DNA from: an uncultured Actinomycetes bacterium
GTDB taxonomy: Bacteria; Actinomycetota; Acidimicrobiia; Acidimicrobiales; RAAP-2
Assembly (NCBI GenBank): GCA_903860915.1
Contig: CAIOSJ010000021.1
Coordinates: 186,001 to 250,000 of the forward strand
Length of the DNA stretch: 64,000 nucleotides
Direction: 5' to 3'
Under the pieces are notes generated by a model, which saw nothing but the letters and a program-made list of their open reading frames with translations, was not told the origin of the DNA and ran no database searches. This document shows positions 17,905-25,925 of this stretch, piece by piece. Each line of letters opens with the position of its first letter. Within the stretch, counting starts at the first letter, position 1. The translations under genes and the position numbers were made by a program.

Positions 17905-18285
17905 CTAGTTCAGGGTGGACTGGTCGTCGTTGCCGTCAAAGTGCGGGTTGTAGATGAAACCGACAATCGACTCGTCGGGCAGCATCACCAAAGCGGTAAT
18001 GATCCCCGCCCCCACGTCGGCGACGTCCGCGTGAATGGCGCAACCCTGCTCAATGGCTGCGTCAACCGCTGCCATGACGTCAGTGACCCCCCAGTAGGTG
18101 TAGGCCCCATCTCCGACTTCACCATTCGGCAGTAATCCGAGCTCGTAGCCGTCGATGCTAAAACCCACGTAGAACTCCTCATCGAAGTACGGCGCCAGTC
18201 CCAGAAATTCTTGCCACCACTGTTTTGATGCCAGCAAATCTTCCGTCGGGTAGATGACGGTTCGCAGTCCCAGAAGTTCAATCAT
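17905..18285 (-). CDS. VOC-family (glyoxalase/dioxygenase-like) protein
   Basis: 126 residues with two beta-alpha-beta-beta-beta modules of the vicinal-oxygen-chelate fold (LGLRTVIYPTEDLLASKQWWQEFLGLAP written here in part: RTVIYPTEDLLASKQWW; second module from YTYWGVTDVMAAVDAA). Possible metal ligands are few, and the usual His at the first strand is replaced by a threonine/valine, so it may not be a metalloenzyme. Substrate unknown. Minus strand, downstream of rpmA and separated from it by a hairpin. Confidence 0.8.
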   Translation of the reverse strand: MIELLGLRTVIYPTEDLLASKQWWQEFLGLAPYFDEEFYVGFSIDGYELGLLPNGEVGDGAYTYWGVTDVMAAVDAAIEQGCAIHADVADVGAGIITALVMLPDESIVGFIYNPHFDGNDDQSTLN

Positions 18286-18313
18286 GACATGATGTTTAGC
18301 AGAGTAGAAGCAC

Positions 18314-18342
18314 GAACCCCCGGGGACAGGCCCCGGGGGTTC
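18314..18342 (-). terminator. terminator-like hairpin after rpmA
   Basis: A 12-base-pair stem GAACCCCCGGGG (18314-18325) / CCCCGGGGGTTC (18331-18342) with a 5-base loop lies 21 bases after the rpmA stop. On the minus strand it is not followed by a real T run, so termination may be partial and let some transcription reach the VOC gene, whose start is 28 bases further. Confidence 0.6.
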
Positions 18343-18363
18343 TTACTTTCTCAGGAGAGAAAC

Positions 18364-18615
18364 CTAATCGACGAGAATGTCAACGAGCTTGCGTCCACCA
18401 CGAAAGCCGAACTTAACTTTTCCTTCGGCGAGGGCGAAGAGGGTGTCATCCTTGCCGATACCAACGTGGCGACCTGGGTGAAATTTAGTGCCACGCTGAC
18501 GGACCAGAATCATTCCTGTCTTTACCGCGGTTCCGTCGAAGGTCTTAACGCCCAAGCGCTGGGCGTTGGAATCGCGACCGTTACGGGTAGAACCGCCACC
18601 TTTAGTCTTTGACAT
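18364..18615 (-). CDS. rpmA: 50S ribosomal protein L27
   Basis: Large-subunit protein L27 near the peptidyl transferase centre. 83 residues with the signature [19 protein letters not shown] and the [15 protein letters not shown] segment. N-terminus is MSKTKGGGS without the cleavable Firmicutes-type extension. It follows rplU by 9 bases, the universal order. Confidence 0.96.
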   Translation of the reverse strand: MSKTKGGGSTRNGRDSNAQRLGVKTFDGTAVKTGMILVRQRGTKFHPGRHVGIGKDDTLFALAEGKVKFGFRGGRKLVDILVD

Positions 18616-18624
18616 ATGTCCTCC

Positions 18625-18933
18625 TTACGGCTTCGAAATTGAGTTGATCTGAACCGTCGAGTAGTGCTGACGGTGGCCCCAACGCTTACGTTGGTTAGCC
18701 TTCGATTTGTACGTCAAACCACGAATCTTCGGGCCCTTTTCCTCGCCGATGACCGTAGCGGTAACCAGGGCACCCTTCAAGGCGGGTCCAGCTAGGACGG
18801 TGTCACCGTCAACCAGCAAAACAGGCTCGTAGGTCACCACGGTGTCCTTAGTTTCGGGGCGCAGGTCAACGCGGACCACCTGTCCCTCGCTCACCCGTTC
18901 CTGGGATGTTCCAATACGAATCACGGCATACAT
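18625..18933 (-). CDS. rplU: 50S ribosomal protein L21
   Basis: Large-subunit protein L21, 102 residues: MYAVIRIGTSQERVSEG at the start and the C-terminal rRNA-binding KSKANQRKRWGHRQHYS. AAGGTAG precedes the ATG at 18933. It lies 43 bases downstream of the RNase E/G gene and begins the rplU-rpmA pair. Confidence 0.96.
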   Translation of the reverse strand: MYAVIRIGTSQERVSEGQVVRVDLRPETKDTVVTYEPVLLVDGDTVLAGPALKGALVTATVIGEEKGPKIRGLTYKSKANQRKRWGHRQHYSTVQINSISKP

Positions 18934-18976
18934 AGAAGTACTACCTTAGTCGAAAGTTGAAGACAGTTCTGACGCA

Positions 18977-20578
18977 TCAGCCCAAACCCGTCTCGAGTAC
19001 GAATCCACGTCCGTCGCAGACCAGGCAGAGCGAGGAGACAGACTCCAGTAAGCCCTCATTTACGCGCTTCCTGGTCATTTCAACCAGACCTAGCTCGGAA
19101 ATGTCAAAAACCTGAGTCCTGGTCTTATCGCGGGACAGGGCTTGGCGAAGGGCCGACGCAACGGCCTCCCGATTGCCCTTAGCTTCCATATCGATGAAGT
19201 CGATCACGATAATCCCGCCAATGTCGCGAAGCCGTAATTGTCGAGCGACTTCCTCGGCCGCTTCCAAGTTATTTCGAAACACCGTTTCTTCCAGATTGGT
19301 GGAGCCAACATTTTTCCCAGTATTGACATCGACCACGGTCAGGGCCTCGGTGCGCTCAATGATGAGCGAACCACCTGATGGTAAAAAGACTTTACGGTCT
19401 AGGGCTCGGTGCAATTGCTCGTGGACGAAGTAGCGCTCGAAGAGCGGTAGCTCCTCGGTGCCCTTGTCGTAGAACTCAATGCGGTCCGCCAACTCGGGGT
19501 TGACGGCCATAACGTATTCGCAGACCTTGTCGAAGAGCTCCCGATTGTCAATGATGACCCCGCGATAGTCATCATTGAGTTCTTCGCGAAGGACGCGCAC
19601 CGCGAGGTCGAGGTCGCGGTAGACGAGACGCGGCTGCGTCGACTTTGCGACCTCAGCTTCGATCGCCGTCCACTTCTCGACGAGCGAGATTACGTCACGA
19701 GTCAGATCCTCGGCACTCACACCCTCGGCGGCTGTTCGAATAATGATTCCGTGTCGCTCGGGCTTGACTTCGTCAATTATTTTACGAAGGCGGCGACGTT
19801 CACCATCAGCGAGGCGCTTGGAGATGCCAATTGTCGTGGAGTTGGGAACGAGGACTGCGAAGCGACCGGGGATTGATACTTCCTGAGTCAGGCGGGCACC
19901 CTTGGCGCCGATAGCGTTCTTCGTGACCTGGCAGAGAACTGTTTGACCCGACTTCAGCATTTGCTCAATGCGCTTATCCCCCGAAGCAGCTTCCACGTCG
20001 TCGGCGTCGTAGCTGACATCACCCTTGTAGAGCACTGCGTTCTTCGGGATACCAATGTCGACGAAAGCCAGTTCCATGCCGGGTAGGACATTTTGTATAC
20101 GGCCTACGTAGATGTTGCCGTCAATTTGATTCGTCTCGTCCGAAGCCTTGGCCACCGTGTATTCCACGAGGCTGCGACCCTCGAGCGTGGCAATGTGGGT
20201 GGCGTCTTTGGTGGTGTGCACACACATCAGGTAGCGACCCTGAGCTCGAGCGGCCCGTTCACCACCTCGGCGACGGCGATTCTTGGATCCACGTCCAGCC
20301 TCGCTGGCCGTGCCGTCAGGGGCGGAAGCCTCTACTGGGGCATCCTTGGGACGAGGGCTCGATACCGCGGCACTCTTCGCCTGGCCACCGCGACCACCGC
20401 GACGGCGATTGCGGTTGTTACTGGTGCGCGCTTGGCCGTTATTGGCAGTTGAGCCCGCCGGCGTTGATTCGATTGGTGGCGCTGGCCGGGTATCCCCAAT
20501 GCGGGGTGCCGGGCGGGTGCCGCCGATGCGGGGGGTGGGGCTATCCGGCGTGCCGGGGGTGGTGGTTTCGTCGCTCAC
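18977..20578 (-). CDS. rne: ribonuclease E/G
   Basis: Endoribonuclease for rRNA maturation and mRNA decay. From the GTG at 20578 (AAGGAG ten bases upstream) it has 533 residues. The first 115 are a disordered basic segment with a tandem PRIGGTRPAP/PRIGDTRPAP repeat (17-34) and arginine clusters NRRRGGRGG and NRRRRGGERAARA. Then come the S1 domain (about 150-235), catalytic aspartates D417 (VVDVNTGK) and D460 (VIDFIDM), and the zinc-link pair C518/C521 (CLVC). No C-terminal degradosome scaffold is present. The basic N-terminal arm is typical of actinobacterial enzymes. Upstream lies a 377-base gap that may include a long leader, as in self-regulated rne mRNAs of other bacteria. Confidence 0.94.
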   Translation of the reverse strand: MSDETTTPGTPDSPTPRIGGTRPAPRIGDTRPAPPIESTPAGSTANNGQARTSNNRNRRRGGRGGQAKSAAVSSPRPKDAPVEASAPDGTASEAGRGSKNRRRRGGERAARAQGRYLMCVHTTKDATHIATLEGRSLVEYTVAKASDETNQIDGNIYVGRIQNVLPGMELAFVDIGIPKNAVLYKGDVSYDADDVEAASGDKRIEQMLKSGQTVLCQVTKNAIGAKGARLTQEVSIPGRFAVLVPNSTTIGISKRLADGERRRLRKIIDEVKPERHGIIIRTAAEGVSAEDLTRDVISLVEKWTAIEAEVAKSTQPRLVYRDLDLAVRVLREELNDDYRGVIIDNRELFDKVCEYVMAVNPELADRIEFYDKGTEELPLFERYFVHEQLHRALDRKVFLPSGGSLIIERTEALTVVDVNTGKNVGSTNLEETVFRNNLEAAEEVARQLRLRDIGGIIVIDFIDMEAKGNREAVASALRQALSRDKTRTQVFDISELGLVEMTRKRVNEGLLESVSSLCLVCDGRGFVLETGLG

Positions 20579-20822
20579 GATGGTGGCTCCTTGAGTTGGC
20601 AACCGGCCCCTGAGCGCGAACTGCGCGCAGGTGGTGAGTACACCGCTGCGCCACGACGGGCTCAATCGGTGACCTTGGTCGGTCGAATAGTTGGGTAACG
20701 CTGGCGAAGACTCGACGAGCCCGCTCCAGCGGGGAAAACAACGTTTGCGGTGCTGGAACACCGAAACGAAAAACGACGTGAGGGAATGTCGTCGTGGGGT
20801 CAGACCAACATTCGTCGATCAC
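20541..20822 (-). CDS. possible 93-residue open frame upstream of and overlapping rne (doubtful)
   Basis: The 377 bases 20579-20955 between mrdA and rne contain no recognisable gene. The only candidate is this frame: GTG at 20822 preceded at good distance by AAGGA, 93 residues beginning MIDECWSDPTTTFPHV, overlapping the first 38 bases of rne in another frame. The product is rich in Arg and His at its end and matches no family I know; no membrane helices. It could be a leader frame affecting rne translation, or chance. No trace of rodA is visible here in any frame. Confidence 0.22.
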   Translation of the reverse strand: MIDECWSDPTTTFPHVVFRFGVPAPQTLFSPLERARRVFASVTQLFDRPRSPIEPVVAQRCTHHLRAVRAQGPVANSRSHHRERRNHHPRHAG

Positions 20823-20955
20823 GATTCATTCCTTGCGGTTTAGGTAGCAACGGCACTCGCGCGTGCTGCTACGTTCTGCGGCTCTCAGGTCGAAAACTTT
20901 CGTTTCCGACCATTGGTACAGGCTACTCTCCCAGCGAGCAGAAACCTATCTTTGC

Positions 20956-23061
20956 TTACTTCTTCGCGGGAACAAGTGGGGCCAGCGAAGGATTGATGGA
21001 CTTTGCTACCGGCGGCAGCGGATTGTGAACCAAATAGTCAAAGGCCTGCGCTACGACCGGGGCCGAGGCCGAGGCGCCGTAGCCACCCTGCCCGATCACG
21101 CAAAGAATTGCGTATCGTGGCGAGTTCGTTGGGCCAAATCCCACGAACCACGCGTTGGGCTCAAGCCCGGGCGCATTGGACGCAGTGCCGGTCTTTCCGG
21201 CAACGGGAAAGGCGTTCAAATCGAAATGGGCGTAGGTGTGAAATGGCCAGTACGCAGTTCCCTCGGGGGAAGCCACCACTCCGGTCAAACCCTGCACGAT
21301 GGGATTACGCACGCTTGGAGGAAGCGAAATTGTGTCGAGAACCTTGGGGCCGTAGCTCTGAATCACCCGACCAGTGGGACTGACGACAGAATTCACCACC
21401 TCGAGGGCGTATCGCGTGCCACCGTTGGCCAAGGTCGCGTAGGCGTCAAGCATTGCAATGGGGGTAACAACGGTAGAACCCTGGCCGAAGGCCATCTGCA
21501 AATTGTCTCCCGTGTACCACGCCGCATTGGGAAACGCTTTTGGGGCCTCATTGTGCAAGCGCTGACGAACAATGGGGGAATCAACTCGGCCGGACGTTTC
21601 GTTTGGCAAATCAATTTGGCTGTACTGGTCGAGACCAAACTTTGTGGCCACGTCTTGAATTGGTGTCAGACCGTAGCGTTTCGTCTGCGACCAGAACAAG
21701 TAGCCAAGATTGTAGAAATAGTAGTCCGACGATTTTGTCAGAGCTAGAGGCAAGTTGATCATGCCCGCACCAGAAGTTTCGTCATCGTGAAACAGGCAGC
21801 CGTGATAGCCCTGTTGGCATCCGGGCACCGCAAACACACCCGTGTCGTTGACGTAACTGCCCGCCGCCAAAATCCCAGATTTCAGTTGAGCCGTCGACGT
21901 AATCATTTTGAACGTACTGCCTGGGGTGTAGAGACCCTGAATGGCAAAATTGTTAAAAGCCCCCGTCTGAAGCAATCCGTGAAATTGCGAGACCGAGAGC
22001 CCACCGACGAATTGATTCAAGTCGTAGCTGGGGTAGCTAGATAAAGCCAGCACGTGGCCGTTGGTGACGTCCATCACGATGGCCGCACCATTAGGCGCAG
22101 GAGGAATTTTTCCGCTGCGCGGATCGACACTGTGTCGTACACGGTTAATACCACTGGACAAGAAACCGTCTAGGGCGTTTTGTAGACCGGCGTCAATATT
22201 GAGAACCAGCGAGTCCCCAACCACGGCGTGACGGGTGAGCGCTTCACCCAATATCCGACCGGTGTTGGACACGCGCAGGGTGCGTTGTCCGTCGTGTCCC
22301 CTTAGGAATTGTTCGTAAAACCGCTCGACGCCCGACTTTCCAATGGCGGAATCCATCTGGTAACCCTGATTTGGGCGACTAGCTAGTTCAGTGCCGTTAA
22401 TGGGCCCAACGTAGCCAAGTACGTGAGGAGCGACACCGCCCCCGAGTGGATAGACCCGCTTGGAAACATTCAGCAGGGTGACTCCGGGAAATTCGGCGGA
22501 GTGCAAAGTCAGATACTCGACCAAATTCGGCGGCGTCGACAATAAAACCGGAGCTGGTTGATAGGGGTCGTAACGCAGGTCGGCGAGGGCACTTTTGATG
22601 GAGGCTACGGAAATGTTGCACAGCGACGAAAGAGCACCAATTATTTCTGGATTCTGCGCGGCTTCGGCTCGTGACAGTCGAACCTCCGTCGTGGAAATAT
22701 TGCCCACCATGACGCGCCCATTGCGATCCAGAATCTCGCCACGCGACGCGGGAATCGTGCTCACCCGCATCGAATTCGATTCGACCATGGCCACCGAGTG
22801 GGCGTGCCCAGGAACTTGCAACATGTAGAGCCTGAAGTAGAGCACGGCCAGGAGAATGAGAAAGAAACCGCCAATAACCCGCCACCGCTTTTCTGGCTGA
22901 TGCGAGACCTCACTCGGAGCAGCAACCAGATCTCGGATACCCACGCGACGGCGCTCGTTGATACGACCCCCTTGCCGGCGACGCGGCACGAATGAGGACC
23001 AGGGCCGCCAACGGCGCATCGAGCCACCAACTGAACGCTCGCGCCACGAACGATTCTTCAT
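20956..23061 (-). CDS. mrdA: penicillin-binding protein 2 (elongation transpeptidase)
   Basis: Class B PBP that cross-links peptidoglycan during cell elongation. 701 residues: basic cytoplasmic N-terminus, one membrane anchor (about 62-79), a dimerisation domain with IPASRGEILDRNGRVM, and a transpeptidase domain with SxxK motif TPGSTFKM, SxD motif TKSSDYYF and KTG motif AGKTGTAS. The active serine set is complete. ATG overlaps the mreD stop (ATGA). In other actinobacteria a rodA gene follows; here the next 377 bases are without one. Confidence 0.93.
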   Translation of the reverse strand: MKNRSWRERSVGGSMRRWRPWSSFVPRRRQGGRINERRRVGIRDLVAAPSEVSHQPEKRWRVIGGFFLILLAVLYFRLYMLQVPGHAHSVAMVESNSMRVSTIPASRGEILDRNGRVMVGNISTTEVRLSRAEAAQNPEIIGALSSLCNISVASIKSALADLRYDPYQPAPVLLSTPPNLVEYLTLHSAEFPGVTLLNVSKRVYPLGGGVAPHVLGYVGPINGTELASRPNQGYQMDSAIGKSGVERFYEQFLRGHDGQRTLRVSNTGRILGEALTRHAVVGDSLVLNIDAGLQNALDGFLSSGINRVRHSVDPRSGKIPPAPNGAAIVMDVTNGHVLALSSYPSYDLNQFVGGLSVSQFHGLLQTGAFNNFAIQGLYTPGSTFKMITSTAQLKSGILAAGSYVNDTGVFAVPGCQQGYHGCLFHDDETSGAGMINLPLALTKSSDYYFYNLGYLFWSQTKRYGLTPIQDVATKFGLDQYSQIDLPNETSGRVDSPIVRQRLHNEAPKAFPNAAWYTGDNLQMAFGQGSTVVTPIAMLDAYATLANGGTRYALEVVNSVVSPTGRVIQSYGPKVLDTISLPPSVRNPIVQGLTGVVASPEGTAYWPFHTYAHFDLNAFPVAGKTGTASNAPGLEPNAWFVGFGPTNSPRYAILCVIGQGGYGASASAPVVAQAFDYLVHNPLPPVAKSINPSLAPLVPAKK

Positions 23062-23570
23062 CGCAATGAACTCAGGGCGTTAGAAGAAACTCGTCGAGCG
23101 AGACGCGCAAGTGGTCGAACGAGTACAAAGAACGCCACGGCATTGACGACCATCATCACGCCAAGGTTCGCGCGCCAAAAATGCAGATTTCCGTAGAGTG
23201 TCCCGCCGAGAGCAAAAAAGAGTGGGGCGGAAAATCCGGCTCCGGCGGCCAGCGAGGGCATGACCCACCACGCCGCCGAGTCCAGGTCCCCGATACCCTC
23301 TTGCCCAAGACGTGATGCGATTAGTCCGAGAATGACGCCAATTGCACCCGTAAGACCTAGCGGTGTTGCAGCGTGGGCGTCAAAGAGCAGACCCGTGAAG
23401 GCTCCAGAGAAGAGAGCCTCGAGTCGAGTCGCGGTTAAGCCAACCGCGACGGGCCATAACCAAATGACCATGATGACGACGCCACCCACCCTTAGGGGCG
23501 ACACGATATCTAGTTGCAAGGCCACGAAAATAATAGACGTAAGGCCGAGGGAAATCACACTTCGATTCAC
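23058..23570 (-). CDS. mreD: rod-shape-determining membrane protein MreD
   Basis: Integral membrane protein of the elongasome, 170 residues, with about five hydrophobic helices (SLGLTSIIFVALQL, VVIMVIWLWPVAVGL, LTGAIGVILGLIA, MPSLAAGAGFSAPLFFALGG, VMMVVNAVAFFVLV). Sequence conservation of MreD is low; assignment rests on topology, size and the mreB-mreC-mreD-mrdA order. GTG start overlaps the mreC stop by 4 bases (GTGA), and its own stop overlaps mrdA. Confidence 0.9.
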   Translation of the reverse strand: MNRSVISLGLTSIIFVALQLDIVSPLRVGGVVIMVIWLWPVAVGLTATRLEALFSGAFTGLLFDAHAATPLGLTGAIGVILGLIASRLGQEGIGDLDSAAWWVMPSLAAGAGFSAPLFFALGGTLYGNLHFWRANLGVMMVVNAVAFFVLVRPLARLARRVSSNALSSLR

Positions 23571-24385
23571 GTACCGGGTTCCCAGATCAGCACATCCACG
23601 TAGTAGATGTGGCGTAAATCAGCTGTCGGTGTCAAACTGACCTCGTAGGTCGTCGAGCCGGGTGTGATGCTGGTCGAGACGGTACGGGCCACAGGTATTC
23701 CAGCGGGATAGAGGCCCCCGTTGAGACCATCAGTACTAAATATCGTGCCGGGGCTCAAGGCCGCCGTGAGCGACACTTGAGTCGCGTGTAGCGGGGCGTC
23801 AACACCTTGTCCAGTAATCACGACATTACTGCTCCCGTCACCAAAAGTGCAGCCGATCAGGCTCACTGGATCAGTGATGAGCGCCACTGTGGCTCCGTGC
23901 AGGGTGGAAGAAACCACACGACCAATCAGACCGCCGTTGGCGACCACCGGCATGCCGGGAAGGACACCATCACTACGACCCCTGGCAATATCGATGGTGG
24001 AGACAAAGTTGGTTGGCGAGGCGTTGGAAATGGGGGCGGTCACCATGGGCAGGGTGCCAACAAAGGGTACGTTCGTGATACTCGTCAGCTCACCGACCTG
24101 ACGACGCAAGGCTTCAGTCTGCTCACTCTGTAGACGGGCTCGGCCGAGTTCGGCGCGCAACTCCTGATTTTGGTGGACCACGTCGCTGTAGTTGATGGCC
24201 CCAGCCAGGACGTGGCCGATAGGTCGAGCGACCGCGTTAATCGACCAACTAAAGGGCTCCACCACGAGGCCTGCCGCCGTGCGAATACCGCTCACGACGC
24301 CCCCACTCACGACGAGGATGACCACAGCAATTCCGGTCAGAAGCACCGAAAGACTAGCTCTGCGGCGGAAGCGCGGGCTGGCCAC
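23567..24385 (-). CDS. mreC: rod-shape-determining protein MreC
   Basis: Periplasm-facing scaffold linking MreB to the peptidoglycan machinery. From the GTG at 24385 (2 bases after the mreB stop) it has 272 residues: short cytoplasmic arm, one membrane helix (about 12-32), a coiled coil (NQELRAELGRARLQSEQTEAL), and the beta-rich MreC domain with IDIARGRSDGVLPGMPVVAN and GGLIGRVV. A GTG at 24445 would overlap mreB by 58 bases and is less likely; no clear ribosome site decides it. Confidence 0.88.
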   Translation of the reverse strand: MASPRFRRRASLSVLLTGIAVVILVVSGGVVSGIRTAAGLVVEPFSWSINAVARPIGHVLAGAINYSDVVHQNQELRAELGRARLQSEQTEALRRQVGELTSITNVPFVGTLPMVTAPISNASPTNFVSTIDIARGRSDGVLPGMPVVANGGLIGRVVSSTLHGATVALITDPVSLIGCTFGDGSSNVVITGQGVDAPLHATQVSLTAALSPGTIFSTDGLNGGLYPAGIPVARTVSTSITPGSTTYEVSLTPTADLRHIYYVDVLIWEPGT

Positions 24386-24387
24386 GA

Positions 24388-25419
24388 TTAGCGCGAAGGC
24401 GACGTCTTCAACATGCGCTGGAAGGTTTCCAACTCTTCCAAGCACTGTCCACTACCGATGGCGACACAATTCAGGGGATCCCTGGCCACAATGATGGGCA
24501 TATTCGTTTCGTATTCGAGGCGAGCGGCCAAGCCCGCCAGCAGCGCCCCACCACCGGTGAGAACGATACCCTGCTCCATAATGTCCGCGGAGAGCTCGGG
24601 GGGTGTTCGATCAAGGGTGACCTTCACCGCGTCAATAATCGCTTGGACTGGCTCTTCGATAGCTTCACGAATCTGCTGCGTCGAGATAACGACGACCTTA
24701 GGCAAACCGGTCACGAGGTCACGACCTCGAATTTCAGCGCGGAGCTCCTGCTCCAGCGGGTAGGCCGAGCCGAGCTGAATCTTGATCTCTTCAGCCGTAC
24801 GCTCACCGAGCGCCAACTGGAATTCCTTTTTTACGTAGGCCACGATGGCTTCGTCGAGTTCATCGCCACCGACGCGAATGGACTGACTCGTCACGATGCC
24901 ACCGAGGGAGATGACGGCGACTTCCGTCGTTCCTCCACCGATGTCAACAACCATGTTGCCCGTGGGTTCGTGAATAGGCATGCCCGCTCCGATAGCTGCG
25001 GCCATTGGCTCTTCAATGATGTACGCCTTGCGAGCACCAGCAAATTCCGCAGCCTCCATTACCGCTCGCTGCTCGACTCCAGTGATGCCCGACGGAACAC
25101 AGATCACCATGCGCGGCTTTGCGAAGCGCCGTTGGTGAACACGGTGGATGAAGTACCGCAGCATTTTTTCGCAAATTTCAAAGTCCGCAATAACACCATC
25201 TTTGAGCGGTCGAATGGCTTGAATGTTGCTCGGAGTACGCCCAATCATTCGCTTCGCTTCGGCGCCGACGGCTAAAGGCCGTCCGTCCTTGATATCAATG
25301 GCCACCACACTGGGCTCGTTGAGGATAATTCCTCGTCCTCGCACGTAGACCAGCGTATTGGCCGTACCTAGGTCCACGGCCATATCGCGGCCGAGGATCG
25401 CAAAGCGATTGTCTGCCAT
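24388..25419 (-). CDS. mreB: rod-shape-determining actin homologue MreB
   Basis: Actin-like filament protein directing lateral wall synthesis. 343 residues with phosphate-1 DLGTANTLVYV, phosphate-2 VDIGGGTTEVAVISLGG and adenosine GIVLTGGGALLAGL motifs. ATG at 25419 with GAAGG upstream. It heads the mreB-mreC-mreD-mrdA operon, 75 bases downstream of ndk. Its presence suggests a rod-shaped cell with lateral growth, unlike the polar-growing mycobacteria that lack MreB. Confidence 0.96.
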   Translation of the reverse strand: MADNRFAILGRDMAVDLGTANTLVYVRGRGIILNEPSVVAIDIKDGRPLAVGAEAKRMIGRTPSNIQAIRPLKDGVIADFEICEKMLRYFIHRVHQRRFAKPRMVICVPSGITGVEQRAVMEAAEFAGARKAYIIEEPMAAAIGAGMPIHEPTGNMVVDIGGGTTEVAVISLGGIVTSQSIRVGGDELDEAIVAYVKKEFQLALGERTAEEIKIQLGSAYPLEQELRAEIRGRDLVTGLPKVVVISTQQIREAIEEPVQAIIDAVKVTLDRTPPELSADIMEQGIVLTGGGALLAGLAARLEYETNMPIIVARDPLNCVAIGSGQCLEELETFQRMLKTSPSR

Positions 25420-25494
25420 AGAAACCTTCTCGAAGTCCGAACTGGGATAGTCGGATATTCATCAAGGCTAGGGCAAGTAGCCCCCGTGGAGCAA

Positions 25495-25905
25495 TTAGGC
25501 CAACTGAGGAAAAAAGAGGGCGATTTCTCTAGCCGCAGATTCAGCCGAATCAGAACCGTGAATGAGGTTTTCCGTCATGGCGACGGCCAGGTCACCACGA
25601 ATTGTGCCCGGTGCCGCTTCGGCTGGATTAGTGACTCCCATCAGGGTGCGAACTATTTTCCAGGTGTCACTCGGCCCTTCGATAACCAACAGAAGCGCGG
25701 GACTACGAGTGATGAAGGCTACGAGACTGTCAAAAAAGGCCTTACCGGCGTGCTCACCGTAGTGCTGCTCGGCCGTGGCACGGTCGATTGTCCGTAGCTC
25801 GGCGGCCACAACACTCAATGACTTTTTCTCCAAGCGACTAATGATCTCGCCAATCAGGCGACGCTCTACGCCGTCGGGCTTCACGATGACAAAGGTGCGT
25901 TCCAT
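25495..25905 (-). CDS. ndk: nucleoside diphosphate kinase
   Basis: Interconverts nucleoside di- and triphosphates by a phosphohistidine. 136 residues, standard length, starting MERTFVIVKPDGVER, with the phosphohistidine in ENLIHGSDSAESA. The folC-ndk-mreB order is that of other actinobacteria. Confidence 0.96.
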   Translation of the reverse strand: MERTFVIVKPDGVERRLIGEIISRLEKKSLSVVAAELRTIDRATAEQHYGEHAGKAFFDSLVAFITRSPALLLVIEGPSDTWKIVRTLMGVTNPAEAAPGTIRGDLAVAMTENLIHGSDSAESAAREIALFFPQLA

Positions 25906-25925
25906 GTCGCTGAAGTTATCAGAAC

